From NCBI RefSeq assembly GCF_030816965.1, contig NZ_JAUSYQ010000002.1, positions 5,615,501 through 5,679,500 of the forward strand: a stretch of DNA of 64,000 nucleotides. Reading direction: 5' to 3'. The stretch's first letter is position 1; each line of letters opens with the position of its first letter. Made by a program: the position numbers and the translations under genes. The notes under the pieces are model-generated. The model ran no database searches and was not told the DNA's origin. It saw only the letters and a list, made by a program, of their open reading frames with translations. This DNA is from Streptomyces canus (GTDB lineage: Bacteria > Actinomycetota > Actinomycetes > Streptomycetales > Streptomycetaceae). Of the stretch, positions 15,281-24,097 are shown in pieces.

Positions 15281-17692
15281 TCACGCCGGCAGGTCCGCCG
15301 CCGCCTCCACATGATCGAACAGTCCGTCCCCGTCCGCCCCGGTGAGCAGATACGCCTGCGCCTCGCCCACGTGGAAGTACATCCCGTGCAGCTCCAGCTC
15401 CCCTTCCCGCAGGGCCCGGGCGACCGATTCATGGGCGCTCAGATGCTCCAACTGCTGCACCACGTTGGTCAGACAGAGCTGCTCGACCGCGTCGGCGGGC
15501 GCCCGCCCGGCGAGTCTGGCCCAGGGCCGGGTGTCGTCGGCCAACCGCTCCAGGCTGGGCAGTCCGTGCCGCAGCCACCGCTCCAGCGGGGTCCGGGTGC
15601 CACCCGGCTCGGAGTTGAGCAGCGCCTGCATGGCCCCGCAACCGGAGTGCCCGCACACCGTGATGGAGCGCACCTTCAGCACATCCACCGCGTACTCGAT
15701 CGCGGCCGCCACCGAGTCGTCCCCGCTCTCCTCGCCGGGCAGCGGAACGAGGTTGCCCACGTTGCGCACCACAAAGAGGTCGCCCGGACCACTGGAGGTG
15801 ATCATCGAGGTGACCAGCCGCGAGTCGGCGCAGGTGAGGAAGAGCTGGTCCGGCTGCTGGCCCTCGCGCGCCAGTCGGGCCAACTCGCCCCGCACGATCG
15901 GTGCGGTGTTGCGCTGGAACGCGCTGATGCCACGGGCCAGTTCCTGCCCGCTGGACTCGCGGTCCGCGCTCGGACCCTGGGCCGCACCGGGTTCGCCGGA
16001 CGCACCGGGATGTCCGGCGGTCGACGCGGTGTACGGGCGCTCACACTGGTGGTTGCGCCAGGGCGTCCAGGGACGGCAGCGGCAGTGGGCGGAATCGGAC
16101 GGCTCGGCGATGCGCGTGCCCGGTCTGCGTCCGGTCAGCTCGACGGAGCCGCCCTGTGCGGTGTGCGTCTTCTGCCAGTCCTGCAGCGATTCGTACGCCG
16201 CATGGTCCATGAACGACCCGTCCAGCTCCACGACGGTGTCCGCTCCGTGAGGGATGAGATGCAGGGCCCGGCTCAGCCGGGGCACCGCGAGGAACGTCAA
16301 CTGCCCTCGCACATGGACGTGATGGACTCCTTCCCTCTCGTGGTGCGTGATGCGGGTGCGGGTGAGGCGGTGCAGGGCGACTCCGACGGCGACGGCGACG
16401 CCCAGCGCCACGCCCTCCAGCACGCCGAACAGGACCACGCCGAGGGTGGTGACGGCGTAGACGGGAACCTCTCGGTGCCGGGTCACCGTGCGGATGTGGT
16501 GCAGGGACACCATCTGGATGCCGACGGCCATCACCAGGGCGGCGAGCGAGGCGAGCGGGATGAACTCCAGGACCGGGACCATCAGCAGTGCGGCGATCAC
16601 GACGAGAACGCCGTGCAGCACGGTGGAGTTCCGGCTGACGGCACCGGCTTGGACATTGGCCGAACTCCGCACCGCCACCCCGGCGACGGGCAGTCCGCCG
16701 AGCGTGCCGGAGACGATGTTGGCGGCGCCCTGCCCGAGCAGTTCGCGGTTCAGGTCGGAGCGGCCGACGCGTGCACTGCGGCCGGATCCGGGGGTGCCGG
16801 AGATCAGGTCGGGGCGTCCGGCCACCAGCTTGTCGACGGCGACCGCGCCGAGCAGCGACTGCACACTGCACACCAGTGTGGTGGTGAGCACGGCGGCGGC
16901 GAGGCCGAGGAGGGGCCCCTCGGGCAGCCCGGCCAGGGCGTGGCTGCTCCAGGACGGCAGATCGACCTTGGGCAGGGTCAGCCCGGCGAACGAGGCGGCG
17001 GCGGTGGCTCCGGCGACGGCCACGAGCGCGGCCGGGATCCTGCGCAGCAGTTGTCCTGCCCGGCCGGGGATGCGTGGCCAGAGGAAGAGCAGCGCAAGGG
17101 TCAGCACGCTCACCGACACGGCGGCGGGCTGCAGGCGCGCCAACTGGGCGGGCAGGCCCCGGAGATTGTCGAGGACGGAGCTCTGCGGGGTGCCGCCGAG
17201 GACGATGTGCAGCTGGGCGACGGCGATGGTCACGCCGATGCCGGCGAGCATGCCGTGCACGATGGCTGGGCTGACGGCGAGAGCGGTGCGGGCCACGCGC
17301 AGGCAGCCGAGGCCGAGTTGGACCACTCCGGCAAGGACGGTGATGGCGCAGGTGGTACGCCAGCCGTAGCGGTGGATCAGGTCGGCCGTGACCACGGTGA
17401 GTCCGGCGGCGGGGCCACTGACCTGGAGCGGGGATCCGCCGAGCCGGCCGGCGACGATCCCTCCGACGGCGGCGGCCACGAGGCCCGCCTGGAGGGGGGC
17501 GCCGGTGGCGAGGGCGATGCCGAGGGACAGGGGCAGGGCGATCAGGAAGACCGCGATCGAGGCCGACACGTCGGCGCCCGCGATACGGAAACGGCGGGGC
17601 GGGGTCGGCGGGGGGCTGTGAGGTGGGTGGACGCGCCTCGTGGGGTTCGAGTCGCTCGGGTCGGTGGCGCGGGTGGGAACACAGGCTGACAT
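15281..17692 (-). CDS. SulP-family anion transporter fused to beta-carbonic anhydrase
   Basis: An 803-residue bifunctional membrane protein. Residues about 25-420 form a SulP transporter core (SASIAVFLIALPLSLGIALA, GGSPLQVSGPAAGLT, about ten membrane segments), then a STAS-like segment near 460-510. A C-terminal beta-class carbonic anhydrase follows: the zinc ligands are in TCADSRL (about residue 620, with the Asp-Arg dyad) and HSGCGAM (about 680). The likely role is coupling bicarbonate (or sulfate) movement to CO2/HCO3- interconversion. SulP-anhydrase fusions are a known architecture. The ATG at 17692 is preceded by GGAGGAG. The divergent neighbour is a lipoprotein gene. Confidence 0.9.
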   Translation of the reverse strand: MSACVPTRATDPSDSNPTRRVHPPHSPPPTPPRRFRIAGADVSASIAVFLIALPLSLGIALATGAPLQAGLVAAAVGGIVAGRLGGSPLQVSGPAAGLTVVTADLIHRYGWRTTCAITVLAGVVQLGLGCLRVARTALAVSPAIVHGMLAGIGVTIAVAQLHIVLGGTPQSSVLDNLRGLPAQLARLQPAAVSVSVLTLALLFLWPRIPGRAGQLLRRIPAALVAVAGATAAASFAGLTLPKVDLPSWSSHALAGLPEGPLLGLAAAVLTTTLVCSVQSLLGAVAVDKLVAGRPDLISGTPGSGRSARVGRSDLNRELLGQGAANIVSGTLGGLPVAGVAVRSSANVQAGAVSRNSTVLHGVLVVIAALLMVPVLEFIPLASLAALVMAVGIQMVSLHHIRTVTRHREVPVYAVTTLGVVLFGVLEGVALGVAVAVGVALHRLTRTRITHHEREGVHHVHVRGQLTFLAVPRLSRALHLIPHGADTVVELDGSFMDHAAYESLQDWQKTHTAQGGSVELTGRRPGTRIAEPSDSAHCRCRPWTPWRNHQCERPYTASTAGHPGASGEPGAAQGPSADRESSGQELARGISAFQRNTAPIVRGELARLAREGQQPDQLFLTCADSRLVTSMITSSGPGDLFVVRNVGNLVPLPGEESGDDSVAAAIEYAVDVLKVRSITVCGHSGCGAMQALLNSEPGGTRTPLERWLRHGLPSLERLADDTRPWARLAGRAPADAVEQLCLTNVVQQLEHLSAHESVARALREGELELHGMYFHVGEAQAYLLTGADGDGLFDHVEAAADLPA

Positions 17693-17989
17693 TTTCCCGT
17701 CTCCTCCGGGGCAGCGCGGTCGCGGAACAGGTGGTCCCCCGTCGATGGCGGGGGTCGGGTCGCGGCCGTGGGTCACGGCGTGCAGCGGCGGGATGGTTCA
17801 ACGCTTTGTAAATGGATCGTAATGCAGAGTAAAGGGCAGGCATAGACTTTCCGGGCAAATGGGTTAACAGCTCACCTGGACGGGTGAAGTGGAAATTTCA
17901 TCGGCTTGTCGTACTAATTCCTTCTCGAGCCCATGCGAACTTGGCGGCGCTGTCGTTGGCCCCGAGAGAAGGAAGAAGGTGGGCGGAAC
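17693..17989. promoter_or_regulatory. Divergent intergenic region between SulP-CA and lipoprotein genes
   Basis: A 297-base spacer. The stretch around 17800-17900 is unusually A/T-rich for this genome (TTTGTAAATGG, GTTAACAG, GGAAATTTCATC) and probably carries both promoters. A short dyad CTCACC...GGGTGA lies at about 17872-17886. No gene is supported. Confidence 0.4.
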
Positions 17990-19267
17990 ATGGCCGCCAC
18001 CCACAGGATCGCCGCGGGAGCCGTGGTCGCCGCGGTCTGCGCCGCCTCGCTCGCCGGTTGCGCGACCGGCACCGACGTCCCCGAGGGAGGCGCCGCCGGC
18101 CCGCAGAAGGTGAAGCCCGGACAGGCCCCGCCCAAGCGGGCGTTCCGCCTGATCGGCGACGGCTCCACCGCGTACACCGGAGCGCAGCCGCACCTGCCCA
18201 GAGCCGAACGCCTCAAGCCCGGCGAAAAGCCCCCGCAGTTCGTGGTGTTCTCCTGGGACGGCGCCGGCGAGGACAGCCAGAAGCTGTTCTCCCACTTCCG
18301 TGAGGTCGCCAAGGCGAACCACGCGACGATGACGTACTTCCTGAGCGGCGTGTACATGCTGCCGGAGGACAAGCGCGACGAGTACAAGCCGCCGCAGCAC
18401 TCCCCGGGCCGCTCCGACATCGGCTTCAACGACGAGCAGGGCATCGCCGACACCGTCAAGCAGCTGCGCCTCGCGTGGCTGGAGGGCAACGAGATCGGTA
18501 CCCACTTCAACGGCCACTTCTGCGGCAGCGGCGGTGGGGTCGGCCAGTGGTCGGTCGCGGAGTGGAAGGACGAGATCGCCCAGGCGAAGAAGTTCGTGAA
18601 GTCCTGGAAGACCAACACCGGGATGACGAAGGCCTCCCCGCTGCCCTTCGACTACGACAAGGAGCTCATCGGGGCCCGCACCCCTTGTCTGGAGGGCCAG
18701 AAGAACTTCATGGAGGCCGCCCGCGAATTGGGCTTCCGCTATGACACCAGCGGTGTCAACGACCAGGTCTGGCCGAAGAAGAAACAGGGACTGTGGGACC
18801 TGTCGATGCAGCTCGTGCCCTTCCCCGGGCACTCCTACGAGCAGTTGACAATGGACTACAACTTCATGGTCAACCAGTCCGGCACCGCGACCCAGGGCGA
18901 CCCTGGCAAGTACGAGTTCTGGGGCGACCAGATGCGAGACGGCCTGCTCAAGGGCTTCCGTCGGGCCTACGACGGCAACCGCGCGCCTCTGATCATCGGA
19001 AACCACTTCGAGTCCTGGAACGGCGGCACCTACATGCGCGCCGTCAAGGAGACCGTCGAGCAGGTGTGCAACAAGCCCGACGTGCGCTGTGTCTCCTTCC
19101 GGCAGCTGGCCGACTGGCTGGACGCCCAGGACCCGAAGACCCTGGAGAAGCTGGGCGCCCTGGGCGTCGGCGAGGCACCGAAGCAGGGCTGGCCGGCCTT
19201 CATGTCGGGCCGGCCGGCCCCGGCACCGAAGGGTGTGCCGGGGGCGTCGGCCGCCAAGCAGCAGTAG
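17990..19267 (+). CDS. Secreted lipoprotein with polysaccharide-deacetylase-like fold
   Basis: A 425-residue exported protein. The signal peptide MAATHRIAAGAVVAAVCAASLAGC ends in a lipobox (LAGC), so it should be anchored to the outer face of the membrane. The mature part has the NodB-type order: VVFSWDGAGE in place of the first Asp motif, MTYFLSGVYM, and NEIGTHFNGHFC resembling the metal-binding HxxxH motif. The canonical TFDD and HT(S)xxH motifs are altered, so catalytic activity is uncertain. The ATG at 17990 was chosen because the longer frame from 17933 would put a charged tail before the signal peptide. It converges on the CooC-like ATPase gene. Confidence 0.8.
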   Translation: MAATHRIAAGAVVAAVCAASLAGCATGTDVPEGGAAGPQKVKPGQAPPKRAFRLIGDGSTAYTGAQPHLPRAERLKPGEKPPQFVVFSWDGAGEDSQKLFSHFREVAKANHATMTYFLSGVYMLPEDKRDEYKPPQHSPGRSDIGFNDEQGIADTVKQLRLAWLEGNEIGTHFNGHFCGSGGGVGQWSVAEWKDEIAQAKKFVKSWKTNTGMTKASPLPFDYDKELIGARTPCLEGQKNFMEAARELGFRYDTSGVNDQVWPKKKQGLWDLSMQLVPFPGHSYEQLTMDYNFMVNQSGTATQGDPGKYEFWGDQMRDGLLKGFRRAYDGNRAPLIIGNHFESWNGGTYMRAVKETVEQVCNKPDVRCVSFRQLADWLDAQDPKTLEKLGALGVGEAPKQGWPAFMSGRPAPAPKGVPGASAAKQQ

Positions 19268-19290
19268 TCGTCGGTCGGTTGTTCGCTGCT

Positions 19291-20283
19291 TCAGGCGGTC
19301 GTGGCCGCCACCGCACTCTCGCCGAGCACGAACGAGGGGTCGATCTGCGCCGCCAGGTCGGCCCCCGTGCGCTCATTGCCCCAGGCCTGGGCGTTCTTCA
19401 GGTGGAAGTGCACCATCTGCCGGGTGTAGCGCTCCGCGTCACGCAGCTCGTACGTCGCGTCGACGGCCGTCCGCAACCGGTGCAGGGCGCGGCGGTTGAC
19501 GTCCTCCAGGAGCGCGAACCGGGGTGGCCGGCCCTTCTCCAGGGCGCGCACCCAGTCGGAGTGCCCGACCGTCACCAGCAGGTCGTCCCCGACTTCGGCG
19601 CGGAGGAAGTCGAGGTCGTCCCGGCCCTGCACCTTGTTGCCGACGACCTTCAGGACGACGCCGAAGTCGCGGGCGTATTCCTTGTACTGGCGATAGACGG
19701 AGACCCCCTTCCGGGTCGGCTCGGCGACGAGGAACGTGATGTCGAAGCGGGTGAACATGCCGGAGGCGAAGGAGTCGGAGCCCGCCGTCATGTCCACCAC
19801 GACGTACTCGCCCCGCCCGTCCACGAGGTGGTTCAGGCACAGCTCCACCGCTCCCGTCTTGGAGTGGTAGCAGGCGACCCCCAGGTCGGCGTCCGTGAAG
19901 GGGCCGGTGACCATCAAACGGACGATGTGGCCGTCGAGTTCCACCGCCCGTGCGCAGGCCTCGTAGACCGGGTTGTCCTCGCGCACCCGCAGCAGCCGCG
20001 AACCCTCGCCGGGCGGAGTGGTCTTGATCATCTCCGCGGCCGAGGCGATCCGCGGGTTCGTGCCGCGCAGATACTCCTTGATCAGCGGCAGCCGCTCGCC
20101 CAGGGCGGGCAGCGCCGCCGCCTGGCCCTCGTCCAGGCCGAGCGCCGGCCCCAGGTGCTGATTGATGTCGGCGTCGACGGCGATCACCGGTGCTCCGGCG
20201 GCCGCGAGATGGCGGATGAACAAGGAGGACAGGGTGGTCTTGCCGCTGCCACCCTTCCCGACGAAAGCAATTTTCATGTTCAC
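19291..20283 (-). CDS. CooC/MinD-like P-loop ATPase
   Basis: A 330-residue ATPase of the SIMIBI class. The N-terminal deviant Walker A GKGGSGKTTLSS follows MKIAFV; AVDADINQH matches the switch region and VVVDMTAGSDSF the Walker B. CooC-type proteins insert nickel or act as maturation ATPases, but here no metalloenzyme genes are adjacent. The GTG at 20283 has AGGTGA ten bases upstream; an in-frame ATG at 20277 is possible. It is divergent from the frameshifted gene at 20379 and convergent with the deacetylase-like lipoprotein. Confidence 0.83.
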   Translation of the reverse strand: MNMKIAFVGKGGSGKTTLSSLFIRHLAAAGAPVIAVDADINQHLGPALGLDEGQAAALPALGERLPLIKEYLRGTNPRIASAAEMIKTTPPGEGSRLLRVREDNPVYEACARAVELDGHIVRLMVTGPFTDADLGVACYHSKTGAVELCLNHLVDGRGEYVVVDMTAGSDSFASGMFTRFDITFLVAEPTRKGVSVYRQYKEYARDFGVVLKVVGNKVQGRDDLDFLRAEVGDDLLVTVGHSDWVRALEKGRPPRFALLEDVNRRALHRLRTAVDATYELRDAERYTRQMVHFHLKNAQAWGNERTGADLAAQIDPSFVLGESAVAATTA

Positions 20284-20378
20284 GAAGAGTAGTCACCTGA
20301 TAGCTGTGTGTGACAGATGGGCGTGAAGAAGACCACTCCATCGAGGGGTACGCGGCTGGGTTGCGTAGGGTCGTACTC

Positions 20379-21204
20379 ATGAGTACGACAGGCGCGAACG
20401 CCGATCCGCTCGCGGCCCTGGGCTCGCTGCCCGGTGTGGCCGAGTCCGTGGAGTCCGTGCGCAAGTCCGTGGACCGGGTCTACGGACACCGTGTCATGCG
20501 GGCGCCGCAGCAACGAGATCACCTCCGAGGCGGCCCTGCGCGGGGCCCGCGGCTCGGCCGCGCTGTCCGGCGCGGACTGGGCCCTCGAAGAGGTGCGCCG
20601 ACGCTCCGACTTCGGCGTCGACGGTGAGGCGCGGATCATGGGTGCGGCGCTGCGGCTGACAGCCGAGGCCGGCCAACTGCTGTCCATCTGGCGGCAGTCG
20701 CCCCTGCGGGTGCTGGCCCGGCTGCACCTGGTCGCCGCGGCGACCGACGAGGACGAGATCGGGCGTCCCCGTCAGGCCGGCGAGACCGTCGACGAGCCGC
20801 TCATCGAGCTGCCCCTGCCGGGCGCGGCCGAGGTCTCGGGCCGACTGGAGGGACTGTCCGAGCTGATCATCGCGGGCAGCTCGGCCCCCGCTCTGGTCTC
20901 GGCCGCCGTCGTGCAGGGAGAGCTCCTCGCCCTCAGACCCTTCGTGTCCCACAACGGCCTGGTTGCGCGCGCGGCCGCGCGGATCGTCCTGGTCGGCAGC
21001 GGTCTCGACCCCAAGTCGGTCTGCCCGGCGGAGGTCGGTCACGCCGAACTGGGCCGTGCGGCCTATCTGGCGGCGCTCGACGGATACGTCTCCGGCACCC
21101 CCGAGGGCATGGCCGCCTGGATCGCCCACTGCGGCAGCGCGATCGAACTGGGTGCGCGCGAGTCGACGGCGGTGTGCGAGGCGCTCCAGCGCGGGGCAGC
21201 GTAA
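20379..21204 (+). CDS. Conserved actinobacterial protein (oxidoreductase-annotated family), one apparent frameshift
   Basis: The start MSTTGANADPLAALGSLPGV and the following helix to YGHRVMR are in one frame, and the rest (RRSNEITSEAALRGARGSAA... to ALQRGAA) is in the next. Deleting one G from the GGG at about 20504-20507 joins them into a protein of about 274 residues (span 3n+1). The helical, Ala/Leu-rich sequence has no catalytic motif I can identify; it resembles a Fic-like or putative oxidoreductase family that sits next to this CooC-like ATPase in streptomycetes. Both parts are intact, so a base-calling error is plausible. Confidence 0.65.
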
Positions 21205-21223
21205 AACCCCCTGGAACAGAGTT

Positions 21224-21251
21224 GCGGCGGTACGAGGACTCGTACCGCCGC
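21224..21251 (+). terminator. Terminator of the 20379 gene
   Basis: A perfect 13-base inverted repeat (GCGGCGGTACGAG at 21224-21236 with 21239-21251) forms a tight hairpin 20 bases after the stop. Confidence 0.8.
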
Positions 21252-21539
21252 TGGCATGTTCACCGGGTTACCAAGCGTCCTCGATGTATTGCCCATCAGG
21301 TCGGGAACTTTGCCCGTCACCTGGTGCGGCTGGCCCGTAATCGACGGGTCGACGTCGCGTGGGTGCTCGGTGTCCATGCTCGGTCCGTGGGGCCAGATGC
21401 GTTTCTAAGGTGATCCTCTCGGATGTCCTTGGTCTCGCGGGCCGTTAACCCCTTTGTACTCCTGGACCGGAGCAAGCGGAACCCCTGGCCGCCGTTCTTT
21501 ACTTTTGTCCTCAAACAGGGTCAAGCAGGTGGAATCACC
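21252..21539. other. about 290-bp gap between convergent genes, no gene seen
   Basis: The gap holds GTTAACC and TTCTTTACTTTTG stretches that are A/T-rich for this genome but no ORF with a plausible start or ribosome site. It could contain the 3' processing signals of the HAD gene; nothing further is supported. Confidence 0.4.
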
Positions 21540-22373
21540 TCAGGTCGCTGTCGCCCGTCGCCGATTCGCGTACCAGACGAGGCCTGCCGTCGCTGCCGCC
21601 GCTCCTATCGCGGCGACCGCGACGAGCGCCGGGCGCTGCGGTACGGCGAATCCAGGGAGCCGTTGCTTGAGCCGGACCGGCCGGTGGAAATCGAGAATCG
21701 GCCACCCGCGCGCGAGAGCCTCGCGGCGCAGTGTCCGGTCCGGATTGACGGCGTGCGCATGGCCCACGGCCTCGAGCATCGGCAGGTCGGTCGCCGAGTC
21801 GCTGTAGGCGTAGCAGCGCTCCAGGTCGTATCCCTCGGACTGCGCCAGCTCCTTGATCGCCTCGGCCTTGGTCGGGCCGTACGCGTAGTACTCCACCTCC
21901 CCGGTGAAACAGCCGTCCTCGCCCACGACCATCCGGGTCGCCACCACCCGGTCGGCGCCCAGGAGTTCGCCGATCGGCTCGACGACCTCGGCGCCGGACG
22001 TGGAGACGATGACGACGTCGCGGCCGGCGGTGTGGTGCTCCTCGATCAGGGAGGCGGCCTCGTCGTAGATGATCGGGTCGATCAGGTCATGGAGCGTTTC
22101 GGCCACGATCTCCTTGACCTGCTGGACGTTCCACCCACGCACGAGCGCGGAGAGGTACTCGCGGGTGCGTTCCATCTGGTCGTGGTCCATACCACCGACG
22201 AGGAAGACGAACTGGGCATATGCGGTCCGCAAGGCGGCCCTGCGGTTGATCAGCCCGCCCTGGTAGAACGACTTGCTGAACGTGAGGGTGCTCGACTTCG
22301 CAATGACCGTCTTGTCCAGGTCAAAGAAGGCAGCTGTGCGAGGCAAGGAGTGGTTTTCCACGACCCCGAGCAT
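21540..22373 (-). CDS. HAD-superfamily hydrolase, subfamily IB (SerB-like), with C-terminal membrane anchor
   Basis: A 277-residue HAD phosphatase. Motif I is FFDLDKTVIAKSS (nucleophile Asp18 region), motif II is VIVSTSGAE, the Lys lies in GPTKAEA, and motif IV is AYSDSATDLPML. Members act on phosphoserine-like or lipid phosphate substrates. A single hydrophobic segment near the C-terminus (ALVAVAAIGAAAATAGLVWY), followed by RRR, suggests tail anchoring to the membrane. The ATG at 22373 leaves the usual short N-terminus. Its start lies only about 30 bases from the predicted start of a divergent small RNA. Confidence 0.87.
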   Translation of the reverse strand: MLGVVENHSLPRTAAFFDLDKTVIAKSSTLTFSKSFYQGGLINRRAALRTAYAQFVFLVGGMDHDQMERTREYLSALVRGWNVQQVKEIVAETLHDLIDPIIYDEAASLIEEHHTAGRDVVIVSTSGAEVVEPIGELLGADRVVATRMVVGEDGCFTGEVEYYAYGPTKAEAIKELAQSEGYDLERCYAYSDSATDLPMLEAVGHAHAVNPDRTLRREALARGWPILDFHRPVRLKQRLPGFAVPQRPALVAVAAIGAAAATAGLVWYANRRRATAT

Positions 22374-22404
22374 AGGTGCAGCCCATTCGGCGTAAGGTGA
22401 GGCG

Positions 22405-22570
22405 CGTGGGTTTGCCTGAGAGGGCTCTCGGGTACACCATGGAAGTCACGGATCGTTCGCGACCGTGCTAACCCGGTCCGGCTCCTCCCCCCCCGAGTCG
22501 GCCGTGGAGACGACCCCCACTCTCCCCCCCGGTGGGGGTCGTCGCATGTCCGGGTGGGTTTTTCCTCTTC
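22405..22570 (+). ncRNA. Candidate 6S-like small RNA (scr3559-type)
   Basis: The intergenic region between the HAD phosphatase and ssd corresponds, from recalled synteny, to the S. coelicolor SCO3558-SCO3559 gap that encodes the conserved small RNA scr3559, reported as 6S-like. Visible support: a -10-like TAAGGT at 22395-22400; a rod-like fold in which CGGGT near 22430 pairs with ACCCG near 22472 around a terminal CACGG...CCGTG hairpin (22448-22468) with an internal bubble; and a strong 3' hairpin (22509-22543) followed by a T-rich stretch (about 22558-22563). Ends are approximate. No coding frame explains the segment. Confidence 0.5.
22509..22543 (+). terminator. Hairpin ending the candidate small RNA
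   Basis: A perfect 12-base stem GACGACCCCCAC (22509-22520) pairs with 22532-22543 around a C-rich 11-base loop. A TTTTT tract follows about 15 bases later. Confidence 0.6.
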
Positions 22571-22730
22571 TGTTCGCGGTCCCCCGACTGCCTCGAGGCG
22601 GCTTCGGTCGTCTCCTCTGCCTGCCCATGATCCGTCACCGTGTGTAGCCGTCGCGCTGCTCTGCGGAAGTTTTGCACAGGCGCTGCGCGACTCACCGGTA
22701 TGAGTGACGGCGATATTCACAACCGCTGAG

Positions 22731-22739
22731 TTGTCCACA
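22731..22739 (+). promoter_or_regulatory. DnaA-box-like site upstream of ssd
   Basis: TTGTCCACA matches the Streptomyces DnaA-box consensus and lies about 250 bases before the ssd start. A second identical 9-mer occurs inside tadC at about 26464-26472. Isolated boxes occur by chance; regulatory meaning is speculative. Confidence 0.35.
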
Positions 22740-22983
22740 GTTATCGACCAAGATCCACACGATTTCCGGGATCGCTGCACCGTGATTCCCACACGTCCCG
22801 CTCCAGCCGACTTCAGGGCCGGTTCTGGTTAGTCGGGCGTGTTTGGCCGGTTCGTATCGGCCGTTCATATGGAGGCCGGTTGCCGGTTCTTCACATGTTT
22901 GGGAATCGCGGGGCCGAAGGGGCCGCGTGAGACAGGCGCCGCGCGGGCCCTTGTGGGGCCCTCGCGCGGCGCGGCGAAGGGGG

Positions 22984-24097
22984 ATGGAGACCGTGACCGC
23001 AGCCGTCACACATGAGGGGCAGCCCGCCGCCGGAGGGCGACCGGGCCGACCGTTGATCGTCACGGAGGACGAGGACCTGCTCGACGACCTGCTGCGACTG
23101 TGCGCGGCGGCCGGGGCGAAGGCGGAGGTGCATCACGGAGTGCCGGAGCCCAGAGGAAGCTGGGAGGCCGCCCCGCTCGTCCTGGTCGGCGACGACGCCG
23201 CACGGCGCGTGCGCGGGGCCGCCCGTCGGCGCGGAGTGGTGCTCGTGGGCCGGGACCAGGACGACTCCGGGGTGTGGAAACGGGCCGTCGAGATCGGCGC
23301 CGACCACGTCCTGATGCTGCCCGACGGTGAGCAGTGGCTGGTCGACCGCATCGCCGACGTCACCGAGGGCGTCGGCCGGCCCGCCCTCACCGTCGGCGTC
23401 ATCGGCGGCCGCGGCGGGGCCGGAGCCTCCACGCTCGCGTGTGCCCTCGCCGTCACCTCCGCGCGTGAGGGCCTGCGCACCCTCCTCGTGGACGCCGACC
23501 CGCTGGGCGGCGGACTCGACGTGCTCCTCGGCGGCGAGAGCACCGAGGGGCTGCGCTGGCCCGCGTTCGCCGCCTCACGCGGGCGGGTCGGCGGCGGCGC
23601 CCTCGAGGAGTCGCTGCCGCGGCTGCACTCACTGCGGGTGCTGAGCTGGGACCGCGGCGACCGCATCGCCGTCCCGCCACAGGCCGTGCGGGCGGTGCTC
23701 GCCGCGGCCCGGCGCCGAGGCGGCACGGTCGTCGTCGACCTGCCCCGCCGCCTCGACGACGGCGTCGCCGAGGTCCTCTCCCAGCTCGACCTCGGGATCC
23801 TTGTGGTCCCCGCCGAACTGCGCGCCGTCGCCGCGGCCGGCCGCATGGCCTCCGCCGTCGGCATGGTCCTGCGCGACCTGCGGGTGGCGGTACGAGGCCC
23901 GTACGCACCCGGCCTCGACGACCGTGAGGTGGCCCGCCTGCTGGGACTGCCCCTGCTGGGCGAGGTGCCGGTCGAGTCGGCGCTCCAGCGGCCCCGGGGA
24001 AAGCGACTCCCCTCCGGGGGCGGCCGCGCGGGGACCGCTCGCGCGCTTCTGCAAGGAGTTCTGGGAGCGGGCGCTGGCGGAGGCGGGAGCGGCATGA
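22984..24097 (+). CDS. ssd: Septum-site-determining protein Ssd (MinD/CpaE-like), one apparent frameshift near the 3' end
   Basis: A CpaE/MinD-type ATPase-like protein that heads the tad cluster; the mycobacterial homologue (Rv3660c) affects septation. An N-terminal receiver-like domain (PLIVTEDEDLLDDLL..., about residues 20-130) is followed by a ParA-like domain with the degenerate P-loop GGRGGAGAST, which lacks the usual lysine, and VDADPLGGG. Near 24017-24025 a run of five G shifts the frame. With four G the protein continues RGPLARFCKEFWERALAEAGAA to a stop at 24095-24097 overlapping the tadA ATG. As sequenced, ssd reads through into tadA. The start is ATG 22984, or GTG 22993. Confidence 0.75.

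Noticed and set aside
14651..17689. A 1012-residue plus-strand frame
   Set aside because: It lies antisense to the SulP-anhydrase gene, is composed of Arg/Gly/His/Asp shadow sequence and has no domain.
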